Below are positions 8,222 through 24,309 of a DNA stretch of 64,000 nt, piece after piece (within the stretch, counting starts at the first letter, position 1; each line of letters opens with the position of its first letter). Below the pieces are notes generated by a model, which made no database searches, was not told the origin of the DNA, and was given only the letters and a program-made list of their open reading frames with translations. Where the stretch lies: the NCBI GenBank assembly GCA_963752505.1, contig CAVVYM010000008.1, forward strand, positions 119,659 through 183,658. The letters are read 5' to 3'. The position numbers were made by a program, and so were the translations under genes. Source of the stretch: JACJWR01 sp963752505. GTDB lineage: Bacteria > Actinomycetota > Actinomycetes > S36-B12 > UBA10799.

Positions 8222-8530
8222 TTACAACTTGATCTCGATGTCGACACCGGCGGGCAGGTCGAGGCGCATAAGCGAATCAACCGTCTTCGGCGTCGGCTCA
8301 AGGATGTCGATGAGTCGTTTGTGCGTGCGCATCTCGAAGTGCTCGCGGCTGTCCTTGTACTTGTGGGGCGAGCGGATGACGCAGTACACGTTCTTCTCGG
8401 TCGGCAGCGGCACTGGTCCCTTGACCTGCGCGCCGGTGCGAGTCACCGTCTCGACGATCTTGCGTGCCGACGAGTCAATGACCTCGTGGTCGTAGGCCTT
8501 GAGCCGGATGCGGATCTTTTGTCCCGCCAT
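8222..8530 (-). CDS. rpsJ: 30S ribosomal protein S10 / NusE
   Basis: S10 is a head protein of the small subunit and, as NusE, an antitermination and NusG partner. The 102-residue product starts MAGQKIRIRLKAYDHEVIDS and holds GPVPLPTEKNVYCVIRSPHK and HFEMRTHKRLIDILEPTPKT, all diagnostic. It is the first gene of the S10 operon. The 102-nt gap upstream of it contains the hairpin that ends the tuf message. Confidence 0.98.
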   Translation of the reverse strand: MAGQKIRIRLKAYDHEVIDSSARKIVETVTRTGAQVKGPVPLPTEKNVYCVIRSPHKYKDSREHFEMRTHKRLIDILEPTPKTVDSLMRLDLPAGVDIEIKL

Positions 8531-8586
8531 TGGGCTATTTCCTTCGCTTCCTAATGCCGCTGATGATGGTTTGGTGTGGGCCAGAC

Positions 8587-8619
8587 CAGTCCCCGCCGGC
8601 CGTTGACCGGCGGGGACTG
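8587..8619 (-). terminator. Strong hairpin after tuf
   Basis: A perfect 13-bp inverted repeat (CAGTCCCCGCCGG with CCGGCGGGGACTG) around a 7-nt loop lies 14 nt after the tuf stop and 56 nt before the rpsJ start. It has no U tract, as is common for high-GC actinobacterial terminators. It probably ends the str operon transcript and separates it from the S10 operon, whose promoter would then lie in 8531-8586. Promoter elements there are not obvious. Confidence 0.8.
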
Positions 8620-8632
8620 AACCCAGTTGGTG

Positions 8633-9826
<1,194 letters not shown>

Positions 9827-9860
9827 TTCGGGTCCTCCTAGACCTCTAGAATTCGGCCGT

Positions 9861-9876
9861 CCCCCAGTGCTGGGGG
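9861..9876 (-). other. Small hairpin between fusA and tuf
   Basis: A 6-bp stem (CCCCCA/TGGGGG) with a GTGC loop sits in the 122-nt spacer between the fusA stop and the tuf start, about 35 nt before the tuf start codon. It has no T tract. It could be a processing or partial-termination structure that tunes tuf expression; this is inference from position only. Confidence 0.35.
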
Positions 9877-9948
9877 GTTGTGGCCCTTACTTAGTTGTTG
9901 GGTTGTTCGGAACTGATGGCGACGCGGCTGCGCCACCGAGCGCGAGGA

Positions 9949-12060
<2,112 letters not shown>

Positions 12061-12109
12061 GTTTTCTCCGTTGCTCTTCATTGGTGGGGTGGTTGCTAAG
12101 CCGGCTGAC

Positions 12110-12579
12110 TTACCAGCGGTAGTGCGCGAAGGCCTTGTTGGCCTCGGCCATCTTGTGGGTGTCTTCGCGCTTCTTGACGCTGGCGCCAAGACCGTTGCTC
12201 GCGTCGAGGATCTCGTTCATGAGGCGCTCGGTCATCGTCTTCTCGCGACGGGCGCGGGAGTACTGAATCAGCCAACGCAGCGCAAGAGTCGTGCTGCGTC
12301 CCGGGCGCACCTCAACCGGGACCTGGTAGGTGGCGCCACCGACACGACGGCTGCGCACCTCAAGGCTCGGGCGCACATTGTCGAGCGCCCGCTTGAGCGT
12401 GGCCACCGGGTCGGTGCCGGTCTTCTCGCGGCATCCCTCAAGGGCGCCGTAGACGATGCGCTCGGCCGACGACTTCTTGCCGTCAAGCAGCACCTTGTTG
12501 ACCAACTGAGTCACCAACTGCGAGTGGTAGACCGGGTCGGTGACCACTACGCGCTTGGGAGCGGGGCCTTTGCGTGGCA

Positions 12580-12580
<1 letters not shown>
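12110..12580 (-). CDS. rpsG: 30S ribosomal protein S7
   Basis: S7 nucleates the head of the small subunit and touches the E-site tRNA. The 156-residue product starts MPRKGPAPKRVVVTDPVYHS and contains the signature VRPSLEVRSRRVGGATYQVP; it ends MAEANKAFAHYRW. Its ATG overlaps the last base of the rpsL stop, so the two are coupled. Confidence 0.98.
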
Positions 12581-12954
<374 letters not shown>

Positions 12955-13272
12955 CTGCACTCCGTTGTGGTGTTGATTCGTCTGGTTTGGGTGTGTCCGT
13001 GGGCCTCGAACTCCGACCCCCGCGGTCGGGTGTGTCGGATGCGAAGGGCATTCGCATCGACAGTCCGATGGGTGACGGTGACGCCGGGGTATCGGCCCGC
13101 GATGCGGACTCAGTGCCCGAAGCACCCTTCGTGCAGGTGCCCGCGAGGCCGGCGGCGCTCGAGGCTTTCCGAGCACGCGTACTTAAGAGTAGCCGAGGGT
13201 CCCCGACCAGTGGAAGGCGGGTGCACATGAAAGGCGCGTGATCCGCCTCACTCCGCTCTGGGCAGCCCGCTC
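12955..13272. other. Gene-free region upstream of the str operon
   Basis: About 318 nt without a convincing gene separates rpsL from the small membrane protein at 13273. As the only upstream spacer of rpsL-rpsG-fusA-tuf it should hold the str operon promoter and leader on the minus strand. I see no clean -35/-10 pair and no strong terminator; an AT-richer patch occurs near 13180-13195. Confidence 0.4.
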
Positions 13273-13731
13273 TCAGGTGCCGAACGCGGACGTGGTCTGG
13301 TCAATGGGAACCGACGACGGGTCCATCCCACCGGCGCCGATAGCGGCGATGACGATTGCCACGATGATCAGCACCACGACGATCGAGACGGCGATGTTGA
13401 TCCAGGAGATGACCTTGGCCGCCAGGGCCATCCCTTCCCCGGTAAGCCAACCGTTGCTAGCGCGAATCTCCTTGGTGGCCTTGCTCGCCAGGATGAGCGC
13501 CGCGATCGCGGCGATTACCGGCAGCACGAACCACGAAGCGATGGCGAGCACGAGCGCGACGATGGCGTTGCTGCTGGCTTGGGGCTGCTGCTGCGGCGGG
13601 ACAACGGGAACCCACGCGCTGCCCGGCGGCGGCGCTGCCGGCTGCCACTGCGAGGTGCCTCCAGCGCTCGGCGCAGGCGCCGTGGCATCAGAAGAGGCCG
13701 GGTCGTTCCCCGACGACTGTGGATCGCTCAT
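13273..13731 (-). CDS. Small membrane protein, DUF4190-like
   Basis: The 152-residue protein has a Pro/Ser/Gln-rich cytoplasmic N-terminus (residues 1-50) and two hydrophobic helices, near residues 56-82 and 108-132, separated by a short loop KATKEIRASNGWLTGEGMAL. This layout resembles actinobacterial DUF4190-type proteins, which are of unknown function. It lies downstream of rpoC but behind a strong terminator, so it is probably transcribed on its own. No catalytic motif is visible. Confidence 0.7.
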   Translation of the reverse strand: MSDPQSSGNDPASSDATAPAPSAGGTSQWQPAAPPPGSAWVPVVPPQQQPQASSNAIVALVLAIASWFVLPVIAAIAALILASKATKEIRASNGWLTGEGMALAAKVISWINIAVSIVVVLIIVAIVIAAIGAGGMDPSSVPIDQTTSAFGT

Positions 13732-13795
13732 GGGGCGTCTCCTGGGCTAGGAACCATGGGGCCACCACCATCATGCCCCATGCCCGCACAATATG

Positions 13796-13827
13796 GCGGA
13801 GCCCCACTCGGTCGAGTGGGGCTCCGC
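13796..13827 (-). terminator. Terminator of the rpoBC operon
   Basis: A perfect 15-bp inverted repeat (GCGGAGCCCCACTCG paired with CGAGTGGGGCTCCGC, 2-nt apex) begins 46 nt after the rpoC stop. There is no long U run. The stem stability and its position directly after rpoC support termination of rpoBC. Confidence 0.85.
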
Positions 13828-13872
13828 TACGTGAGGTCGGCGACAGACGACGCCGGTTCTTCTACCGTCCGC

Positions 13873-17772
<3,900 letters not shown>

Positions 17773-17865
17773 TCGTATGTTCCTTCGCGTCTGGTGACTC
17801 GGGAGGCGAATCTTCGGTGTTGGTTGGTGAGCGACCCGGGCGTTGTCGCCCGGGTCACGACGCCG

Positions 17866-20800
17866 CTACATCTCTTCGACGCTGCTGCGCTCCGGGCGGG
17901 AGATATCCACCTCAAACTCTTCGGTCATCCGGTAGTCGTCCTCGGTGTCCTTGATGTCAACGGCCACACCTTCGGAGTTGGTCACCTCGACATTGAGACA
18001 CAGCGACTGCATCTCCTTGACGAGCACCTTGAAGCTCTCGGGGATTCCGGGCTCGGGAATGTTGTCGCCCTTGACGATTGCCTCGTAGACCTTGACGCGA
18101 CCGATGATGTCGTCACTCTTGATAGTGAGAAGTTCCTGCAGGGCGTAGGCCGCACCGTAGGCCTCGAGCGCCCACACTTCCATCTCACCGAAACGCTGCC
18201 CACCGAACTGCGCCTTACCGCCCAGCGGCTGCTGGGTGATCATCGAGTACGGGCCGGTGGAACGAGCGTGAATCTTGTCGTCCACCAGGTGGTGCAACTT
18301 CAGCACGTACAGGTAGCCCACCGAGATCTTCGAGGGGAACGGTTCGCCGGACCGGCCGTCGAACAACTGGGCCTTGCCGTCGGATCCGACCAGCCGGGCG
18401 GGTTCGCCCGCGCCATCCTCCCAGGTCTGCGTGGTCGAGCCCAGCAGCCCCGTGATCTCGTGCTCCCGGGCGCCGTCGAACACCGGAGTTGCCACCTTCG
18501 TTCCCGGGCTGGCAGCGCGGGAGGCCTCGGGAACTCGATGCGCCCAGTCCGGGTCGCCTGCGATGGCCCAACCTTGGCTCGCCACCCAGCCCAGGTGCGT
18601 CTCCAAGATCTGCCCGACGTTCATCCGGCCGGGGACGCCCAGCGGGTTGAGGACGATGTCCACCGGAGTGCCATCCGCCAGGAACGGCATGTCCTCGATC
18701 GGGAGGATCTTGGCGATGACTCCCTTGTTGCCGTGCCGACCGGCCAGTTTGTCGCCCTCGGTGATCTTCCGCTTCTGGGCGATGTAGACACGCACCAGGC
18801 GGTTGACTCCAGGCGGCAACTCGTCATCGTTGTCGCGGTCGAACACCTTGGTTGCGATGACCACGCCGGACTCGCCGTGCGGCACCTTGAGCGAGGTATC
18901 GCGCACCTCACGAGACTTCTCGCCGAAGATTGCGCGCAGCAGGCGCTCCTCCGGAGTCAATTCGGTCTCACCCTTGGGAGTGACCTTGCCGACCAATACG
19001 TCGCCGGAACGCACCTCGGCGCCGACCCGGATGATGCCCCGCTCGTCGAGGTCGTGGAGCACCTCTTCTCCCACGTTCGGGATGTCGCGGGTGATCTCCT
19101 CCGGGCCGAGCTTGGTGTCTCGGGCGTCAACCTCGTGCTCCTCGATGTGAATCGAGGTGAGCACATCGTCCGCCACGAGCCGCTGGCTGAGGATGATCGC
19201 GTCTTCGTAGTTGTGCCCCTCCCACGACATGAAGGCGACGAGCAGATTGCGCCCGAGGGCCATCTCCCCACCCTGCGTCGCGGGTCCGTCTGCCAACACC
19301 TGACCGACCTCGACCCGGTCGCCTTGGCGGACGATGGGTCGCTGGTTGAAGCTGGTGCCCTGGTTGCTGCGGCTGAACTTACGGACCGCGTAGGTCGGGT
19401 AGGTGCCGTCGTCGGCGGCGACGACGATCTCGTCGGCGCTGACTTCCTGCACCACTCCGGAGCGGGTGGCGACGATGACGTCGCCGGCATCGGTGGCAGC
19501 GCGAAGTTCCATGCCGGTACCGACGAAGGGTGAGTCGGACTGCATCAGCGGCACGGCTTGCCGCTGCATGTTGGAGCCCATGAGCGCACGGTTCGCGTCG
19601 TCGTGCTCGAGGAACGGAATCATGGCGGTGGCAACCGACACCATCTGGCGCGGGGACACGTCCATGTAGTCGACGTCGCGCGGGAGAACGTAGTCAACCT
19701 TGCCCCCGCGGCGGCGCACCAGGACGCGCTCCTCGGAGAAACCGCCGTCCTCGCGCAGCGGCGCGTTGGCCTGAGCGATGACGAAACGATCCTCTTCGTC
19801 AGCGGTGAGGTAGTCGATCTGGTCAGTGACGACACCGTCGACGACCTTGCGGTATGGCGTCTCGATGAAGCCGAACTCGTTGACCCGACCGAAGGTGCTC
19901 AGCGAGCCGATCAGGCCGATGTTGGGACCCTCAGGGGTCTCGATCGGGCACATCCGGCCGTAGTGGCTGGGGTGCACGTCGCGGACCTCGAAGCCTGCCC
20001 GCTCACGGCTCAGACCGCCGGGCCCGAGCGCCGAGAGGCGCCGCTTGTGGGTGAGTCCCGCCAACGGGTTGGTCTGGTCCATGAACTGGCTCAGCTGGCT
20101 GGTGCCGAAGAACTCCTTCAGCGCAGCTACGACTGGCCGAATGTTGATGAGGCTCTGCGGCGTGATGGCCTCGACGTCCTGCGTGCTCATCCGCTCCTTG
20201 ACCTGGCGCTCCATGCGCGACAGGCCGGTGCGCACCTGGTTCTGGATGAGTTCGCCGACGGTTCGCAGGCGGCGGTTGCCGAAGTGGTCGATGTCGTCGG
20301 TCTCGACCGGCACCGGCCCGACCGGGGCGTTCATCTCGGTCTGACCCTCGTGTAGCAGGACCAGGTACTCGATGGTGCGGGCGATGTCCTCCAGCGTGAG
20401 CACCGACTGGTCAAGCGGCTCGTGCAGCCCGAGCTTCTTATTGATCTTGTAGCGACCGACCTTGGCGAGGTCGTAGCGCTTCGGGTTGAAGTAGAGGTTG
20501 TTCAGGAGGTTCTCGCCCGCTTCGGCGCTTTGCGGCTCACCGGGACGCAGTTTCTTGAAGATGTCGACTAGAGCCTCTTCCCGGGTGATGGTCCCGGACT
20601 TACCGCGGCTCGATTCGATTTCTTTGTCGAGGGTTGCCATCACCGACGGATAGCGGCCGAACCGCTCGCGAATCTCCTCGATGGGCATGCCCATGGCGAT
20701 GAGCAACGCCGTCGCCGGTTGCTTGCGCTTGCGGTCGATGCGAACGCCGACGGTGTCGTGCTTGTCGACGTCGAACTCCAGCCAGGCACCACGGCTCGGA

Positions 20801-21358
20801 ATGATCTTGGCGCTGACCAGTTCGCGATCCGACGTCTTCTCCAGCGAACGCTCGAAGTAGACCCCAGGACTACGCACGAGCTGGCTCACCACGACACGCT
20901 CGGTACCGTTGATGATGAAGGTCGCGCGGTCGGTCATGAGCGGGAAGTCGCCCATGAACACGGTCTGCGACTTGATCTCACCGGTCTCTTTGTTCATGAA
21001 CTCCGCGGTCACGAACAGCGGCGCAGAGTAGGTCTGGTCCTTGTCCCGGCACTGCTCTTCGGTGTACTTGGGCTCATCGAAGCGGTGGTCGCGGAATGAC
21101 AGCGTCATCGAGTCGCGGTTGTCCACGATGGCGCCGATCTCAGGAGAAGATCTCCTCCAGTCCGGAGGTATCCGGCACATCGTCGCGGCCCTCGTCAAGG
21201 GCGACGGCGACGCGGTCTTGCCAGTCTTCATTGCCCAGCAGCCAGTCGAACGACTGGCGCTGCAGCTGCAGGAGGTCGGGGACGTTGAGGGGTTCGCGGA
21301 TCTTCGCGAACGTCACCCGGGAGGCGGAACGGTCGTTAGCAATAGGGCGGGGAGCCAA
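17866..21358 (-). CDS. rpoB: DNA-directed RNA polymerase subunit beta, with a one-base frame break near the 5' end
   Basis: Beta forms the other half of the active-site cleft and is the rifampicin target. Reading from a TTG at 21358 (AAGGA 7 nt upstream; homologues also use TTG) gives LAPRPIANDRSASRVTFAKI and continues to TSGLEEIFS, then hits TGA at 21142-21140. The main body resumes in the next frame as EIGAIVDNRDSMTLSFRDHR and runs intact to VEEM. Skipping one base (T at 21142) joins both parts with perfect family alignment, for about 1163 residues. The rifampicin region (GTSQLSQFMDQTNPLAGLTH and RRLSALGPGG) is wild type in type. An assembly indel is most likely; programmed +1 frameshifting is the alternative. 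Confidence 0.93.
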
Positions 21359-21541
21359 GAGGGATCCTTCCAAGGGCCGGAACTCTCGTCATCGCCCGCA
21401 CCGGATCCGACTCATCGCTGACCTACGTGCAGGCATGAGTGCGTGGCGCGATAGTGCAGGCGTGAGAGGAGTGGTGGGGGCGCAAGGACCAACAATAGCC
21501 GATGGCAAGTTGACCGGCGACAGGGGGTGGGGCAAACGTAG

Positions 21542-21572
21542 AGGATACGCCGACCTACCCCCCGTGAGTCAA
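21542..21572 (-). promoter_or_regulatory. Candidate promoter of rpoBC
   Basis: On the minus strand TTGACT (21572-21567) is followed after 19 nt by TATCCT (21547-21542), a near-consensus primary-sigma promoter with a slightly long spacer. It lies about 185 nt upstream of the rpoB TTG start and downstream of the rplJL terminator. No other strong promoter is visible in 21374-21647, a gap that otherwise holds no gene. Confidence 0.45.
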
Positions 21573-21647
21573 GGGCCTAGGTCGGGCGTGTGCGAATGAT
21601 CCAGCAGAGAAGAGGCAGCTCGAAGCGCAGAGGCCTCCCCCACGCAC

Positions 21648-21692
21648 AAGCCGGATCCCACTGCCCGTGACGAGGGCGGCGGGACCCGGCTT
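21648..21692 (-). terminator. Terminator of rplJL
   Basis: A 12-bp stem with one mismatch (AAGCCGGATCCC against GGGACCCGGCTT) encloses a second small GCCC/GGGC stem, 28 nt after the rplL stop. On the transcribed strand it is followed by TTGTGCGTG. It separates rplJL from rpoBC, although read-through into rpoB is common in bacteria. Confidence 0.7.
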
Positions 21693-21720
21693 GTTCTCGG
21701 ATCAACCGAGAGTGGTCTAC

Positions 21721-22113
21721 CTACTTCAGCGAGACGCTGGCTCCGGCGCCCTCGAGGGACTCCTTGGCCTTCTCGGCTGCTTCCTTGCTGACCTTCTCGA
21801 GCACCGGCTTGGGGGCGGACTCCACCAGGTCCTTGGCTTCCTTGAGGCCGAGGCTGGTGAGAGCCCGCACCTCCTTGATGACCTGGATCTTCTTCTCGCC
21901 GGCACCCTCGAGGATGACGTCGAACTCGTCCTTCTCCTCCACGGCTGCGGCGTCGCCGCCGGCACCGCCGGCTGCGGGGGCAGCGGCCATCGCCACCGGT
22001 GCGGCGGCGGTGACCTCGAAGGTCTCTTCAAACAGCTTCACGAACTCGGACAGTTCGAGGAGGGTCATTTCCTTGAACGCGTCAAGCAGTTCGTCAGTGG
22101 TCAACTTCGCCAT
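21721..22113 (-). CDS. rplL: 50S ribosomal protein L7/L12
   Basis: L7/L12 dimers form the flexible stalk that recruits translation GTPases. The 130-residue product starts MAKLTTDELLDAFKEMTLLE (dimerisation domain), has an Ala-rich hinge near residues 35-60, and a C-terminal domain with EKKIQVIKEVRALTSLGLKE, the factor-binding helix. A 17-codon longer frame exists but would run into the rplJ tail spacer and lacks homology. Confidence 0.97.
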   Translation of the reverse strand: MAKLTTDELLDAFKEMTLLELSEFVKLFEETFEVTAAAPVAMAAAPAAGGAGGDAAAVEEKDEFDVILEGAGEKKIQVIKEVRALTSLGLKEAKDLVESAPKPVLEKVSKEAAEKAKESLEGAGASVSLK

Positions 22114-22181
22114 GGTCGGCGTTTCCTTTCGTGGTGTTTTCAGCGCCCCCGGGCTCGGGGCCACCGTGTGATGGGTGGGCC

Positions 22182-22760
22182 TCAGCCCTGGTCGTCAGCG
22201 TTCTCTGTTGCAGGTGCGACTTCGGCTTCGGCAGGGGAACCCTGCTCCTGCTCGGTCTTGACGCGCAGGGCCTCGACGAGTCGGGCGGTCTGCGACAGCG
22301 GAGCGGCGAAGAGCGACGCCGCGCCCGACATGGATGCTTTCATCGCGCCGGCCAGCTTCGCCAGCAGCACCTCACGGGATTCGAGGTCTGCGAGCTGCGA
22401 GATGTCGGCAGCCGTGAGGACCTTTCCATCCATCACGCCGCCCTTGATCACCAGCGCGGGGTTCGCCTTCGCGAAGGTGCGCAGGCCCTTGGCGGCCTCG
22501 ACCGGGTCGCCGTCGACGAAGGCCACCGCGCTCGGACCGACAAGTAGTTCGTCGAGTCCTTCGACGCCGGCGTCCTTCGCGGCGATCTTCGTGAGCGTGT
22601 TCTTCACGACGATGTAGTTGGCGTTGCCGGCGAGGGAGCGACGCAATTCCTTCAACTGAGCCACGGAGAGCCCGCGGTACTCCGTGAGCACGGTGGCCTG
22701 CGAGGAACGCAACGACTCAGCGAGTTCCGCGACTACCGTCGCTTTGGTGTTCTTCGCCAT
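22182..22760 (-). CDS. rplJ: 50S ribosomal protein L10
   Basis: L10 anchors L7/L12 dimers on 23S rRNA and represses its own operon. The 192-residue product starts MAKNTKATVVAELAESLRSS, has TEYRGLSVAQLKELRRSLAG, and an acidic C-terminal tail rich in Glu and Ala. The ATG is preceded by GGAAGGAG about 12 nt upstream. A longer frame through the leader was rejected because that region is a regulatory RNA. Confidence 0.97.
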   Translation of the reverse strand: MAKNTKATVVAELAESLRSSQATVLTEYRGLSVAQLKELRRSLAGNANYIVVKNTLTKIAAKDAGVEGLDELLVGPSAVAFVDGDPVEAAKGLRTFAKANPALVIKGGVMDGKVLTAADISQLADLESREVLLAKLAGAMKASMSGAASLFAAPLSQTARLVEALRVKTEQEQGSPAEAEVAPATENADDQG

Positions 22761-22950
22761 CTGGACATGGCTCCTTCCGTCTGTGGTGCCACCGCGCCCG
22801 TCCGCAAACGAACGAAACCCCGGCGCAGGAGCACCGGGGTGGATCATCCCTCGGACCGAGGGACTGCTGTGGTGACACCTGCGCTGGTGCCCGCGGAGGG
22901 CTTTACCGCGCCTGAACGGCGCGACCGGCGGTCTTTGGTGGGTTCATCCT
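22761..22950 (-). promoter_or_regulatory. rplJ leader (L10-leader type)
   Basis: The 190-nt region before rplJ contains CCAAAGACCGCCGGTCG (minus strand, 22943-22927), which resembles the conserved core of actinobacterial L10 leaders, followed by several GC-rich stems. In this RNA family, free L10 or the L10-(L7/L12) complex binds the leader and lowers expression of the operon. Assignment rests on position and on the remembered core motif; a covariance-model search (Rfam L10 leader) would settle it. Confidence 0.6.
22805..22839 (-). terminator. Attenuator-like hairpin in the rplJ leader
   Basis: On the minus strand CCCCGGTGC-TCCT-GCGCCGGGG forms a 9-bp stem (one G-U) followed directly by TTTCGTTCGTTT. 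This is a better intrinsic terminator than any other in the window because it has a T-rich tail, yet it stands 45 nt upstream of the rplJ start codon, inside the leader. It is therefore a good candidate for a transcription attenuator controlling rplJL. Confidence 0.6.
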
Positions 22951-22951
22951 A

Positions 22952-22990
22952 GGTGACGCCCTCGGTGCGGTGGGCACCGGGGGCGTCACC
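22952..22990 (-). terminator. Long hairpin after rplA
   Basis: GGTGACGCCC pairs perfectly with GGGCGTCACC, and inside it CGGTGC pairs with GCACCG, giving a near-continuous 17-bp stem with a GGTGG loop. It starts 8 nt after the rplA stop. There is no U tract. It likely terminates rplKA or protects its 3' end, before the rplJ promoter. Confidence 0.75.
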
Positions 22991-22998
22991 CGTGGGAG

Positions 22999-23697
22999 TT
23001 AGGCCTCGGCGGCCACCCGGGCGGAGTCAATCGGGATTCCAGGACCCATGGTGGTGGACAGCGTGGCCTTCTTGATGTAGCGGCCCTTCGCCGACGAGGG
23101 CTTCAGCCGGTTGACCTCGTCGATCGCTGCGCGGTAGTTGTCGATCAGGTCGTCGAGGGAGAACGACGCCTTGCCGATGATGAAACTCAGGTTCCCGTGC
23201 TTGTCGACGCGGAACTCGATCTTTCCGCCCTTGATCTCCGAGACGGCCTTGGCTGCGTCCATCGTGACGGTGCCAGTCTTCGGGTTGGGCATCAGGCCGC
23301 GCGGGCCGAGCACGCGACCGAGTTGGCCGACTTTGCCCATCTGGTCTGGGGTGGCCACAACAGCGTCGAAGTCGAGCCAGCCGCCCTTGATGCGCTCAAG
23401 CAGGTCGTCGCTGCCGACGTAGTCGGCACCAGCGGCGCGTGCGGCCTCGGCCTTGTCGCCGGTGGCGAACACGACGACGCGCGCTGTCTTTCCGGTGCCG
23501 GCCGGAAGGTTGACGGTGCCGCGCACCATCTGTTCGGCCTTGCGCGGGTCCACGCCCAGCCGCAGGGTGACTTCGACTGTCTGGTCGAACTTTCCAGGCG
23601 CGAAGCCTTTGATCATTTCCAGCGCGGTTGCCACCGGGTACTGCGCGTCCCGGTCGATCTTCTCTGACGCTTGGCGGTAGGCCTTTCCGTGGGCCAT
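22999..23697 (-). CDS. rplA: 50S ribosomal protein L1
   Basis: L1 forms the mobile L1 stalk that guides deacylated tRNA out of the E site and represses the L11 operon. The product is 232 residues from the ATG giving MAHGKAYRQASEKIDRDAQY; an 8-codon longer frame was rejected because the SD (GAGAGGAATCACC) lies inside it. Signature blocks are GWLDFDAVVATPDQMGKVG and LGPRGLMPNPKTGTVTMD. Confidence 0.97.
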   Translation of the reverse strand: MAHGKAYRQASEKIDRDAQYPVATALEMIKGFAPGKFDQTVEVTLRLGVDPRKAEQMVRGTVNLPAGTGKTARVVVFATGDKAEAARAAGADYVGSDDLLERIKGGWLDFDAVVATPDQMGKVGQLGRVLGPRGLMPNPKTGTVTMDAAKAVSEIKGGKIEFRVDKHGNLSFIIGKASFSLDDLIDNYRAAIDEVNRLKPSSAKGRYIKKATLSTTMGPGIPIDSARVAAEA

Positions 23698-23850
23698 GGT
23701 GATTCCTCTCTTCCGTCGCAACGTTTGCGATCGGCGTGGTTTGAGCGGATCCTCCGGGGGCCGGTGGATCCTTCCACTTTGTGGTCGTCGCGATGCTCGT
23801 GCATCGACGGCGTTCGTACGGGGTGGAGCGTGAGTCGTGGTGGTGGGGAA

Positions 23851-24282
23851 CTACTTCTCGACGACGCTGACGCCCATCGAGCGCGCGGTGCCCTCGATGA
23901 TCTTCATGGCGGCCTCGACGTCGTTGGCGTTGAGGTCCGGCATCTTGGTTTCGGCGATTTCGCGCACCTGCGCCTTGGTGATCTTGCCTACGGGCGAGAG
24001 CGGGTTGGGCGCGCCCTTGTCCAGTCCGGCGGCCTTCAGCACGAGTTTGGCAGCTGGCGGGGTCTTGGTGACGAAGGTGAACGTGCGGTCTTCGTAGACG
24101 GTGATCTCAACGGGGATCACTTGGCCGCGCTGCGACTCGGTCGCCGCGTTGTAGGCCTTGCAGAACTCCATGATGTTCACGCCGTGCTGGCCAAGCGCCG
24201 GCCCGACTGGCGGCGCCGGATTGGCAGCACCTGCAGAGATCTGCAGTTTGATGAGGCCGACGACCTTCTTCTTCGGGGCCAT
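23851..24282 (-). CDS. rplK: 50S ribosomal protein L11
   Basis: L11 with its rRNA target forms the GTPase-associated centre and is needed for RelA activation. The 143-residue product starts MAPKKKVVGLIKLQISAGAA and has PPVGPALGQHGVNIMEFCKA, the signature and thiostrepton-site region. It is separated from rplA by 153 nt with no visible gene or hairpin, and from nusG by 27 nt. Confidence 0.98.
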   Translation of the reverse strand: MAPKKKVVGLIKLQISAGAANPAPPVGPALGQHGVNIMEFCKAYNAATESQRGQVIPVEITVYEDRTFTFVTKTPPAAKLVLKAAGLDKGAPNPLSPVGKITKAQVREIAETKMPDLNANDVEAAMKIIEGTARSMGVSVVEK

Positions 24283-24309
24283 GGTGGTGGTACTCCTTGT
24301 TTGGGTGGG

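Noticed and set aside
21105..21115. RpoB being made as two separate polypeptides, with the body starting at the Met before TLSF
   Set aside because: No SD precedes that ATG, and the upstream 70 codons align exactly with the normal RpoB N-terminus.
21140..21160. The rpoB break as proven programmed frameshifting
   Set aside because: The SD-like element is 6 nt from the slip codon rather than 3, UCC is not a known slippery codon for +1, and other one-base breaks occur nearby; kept only as a finding to check.
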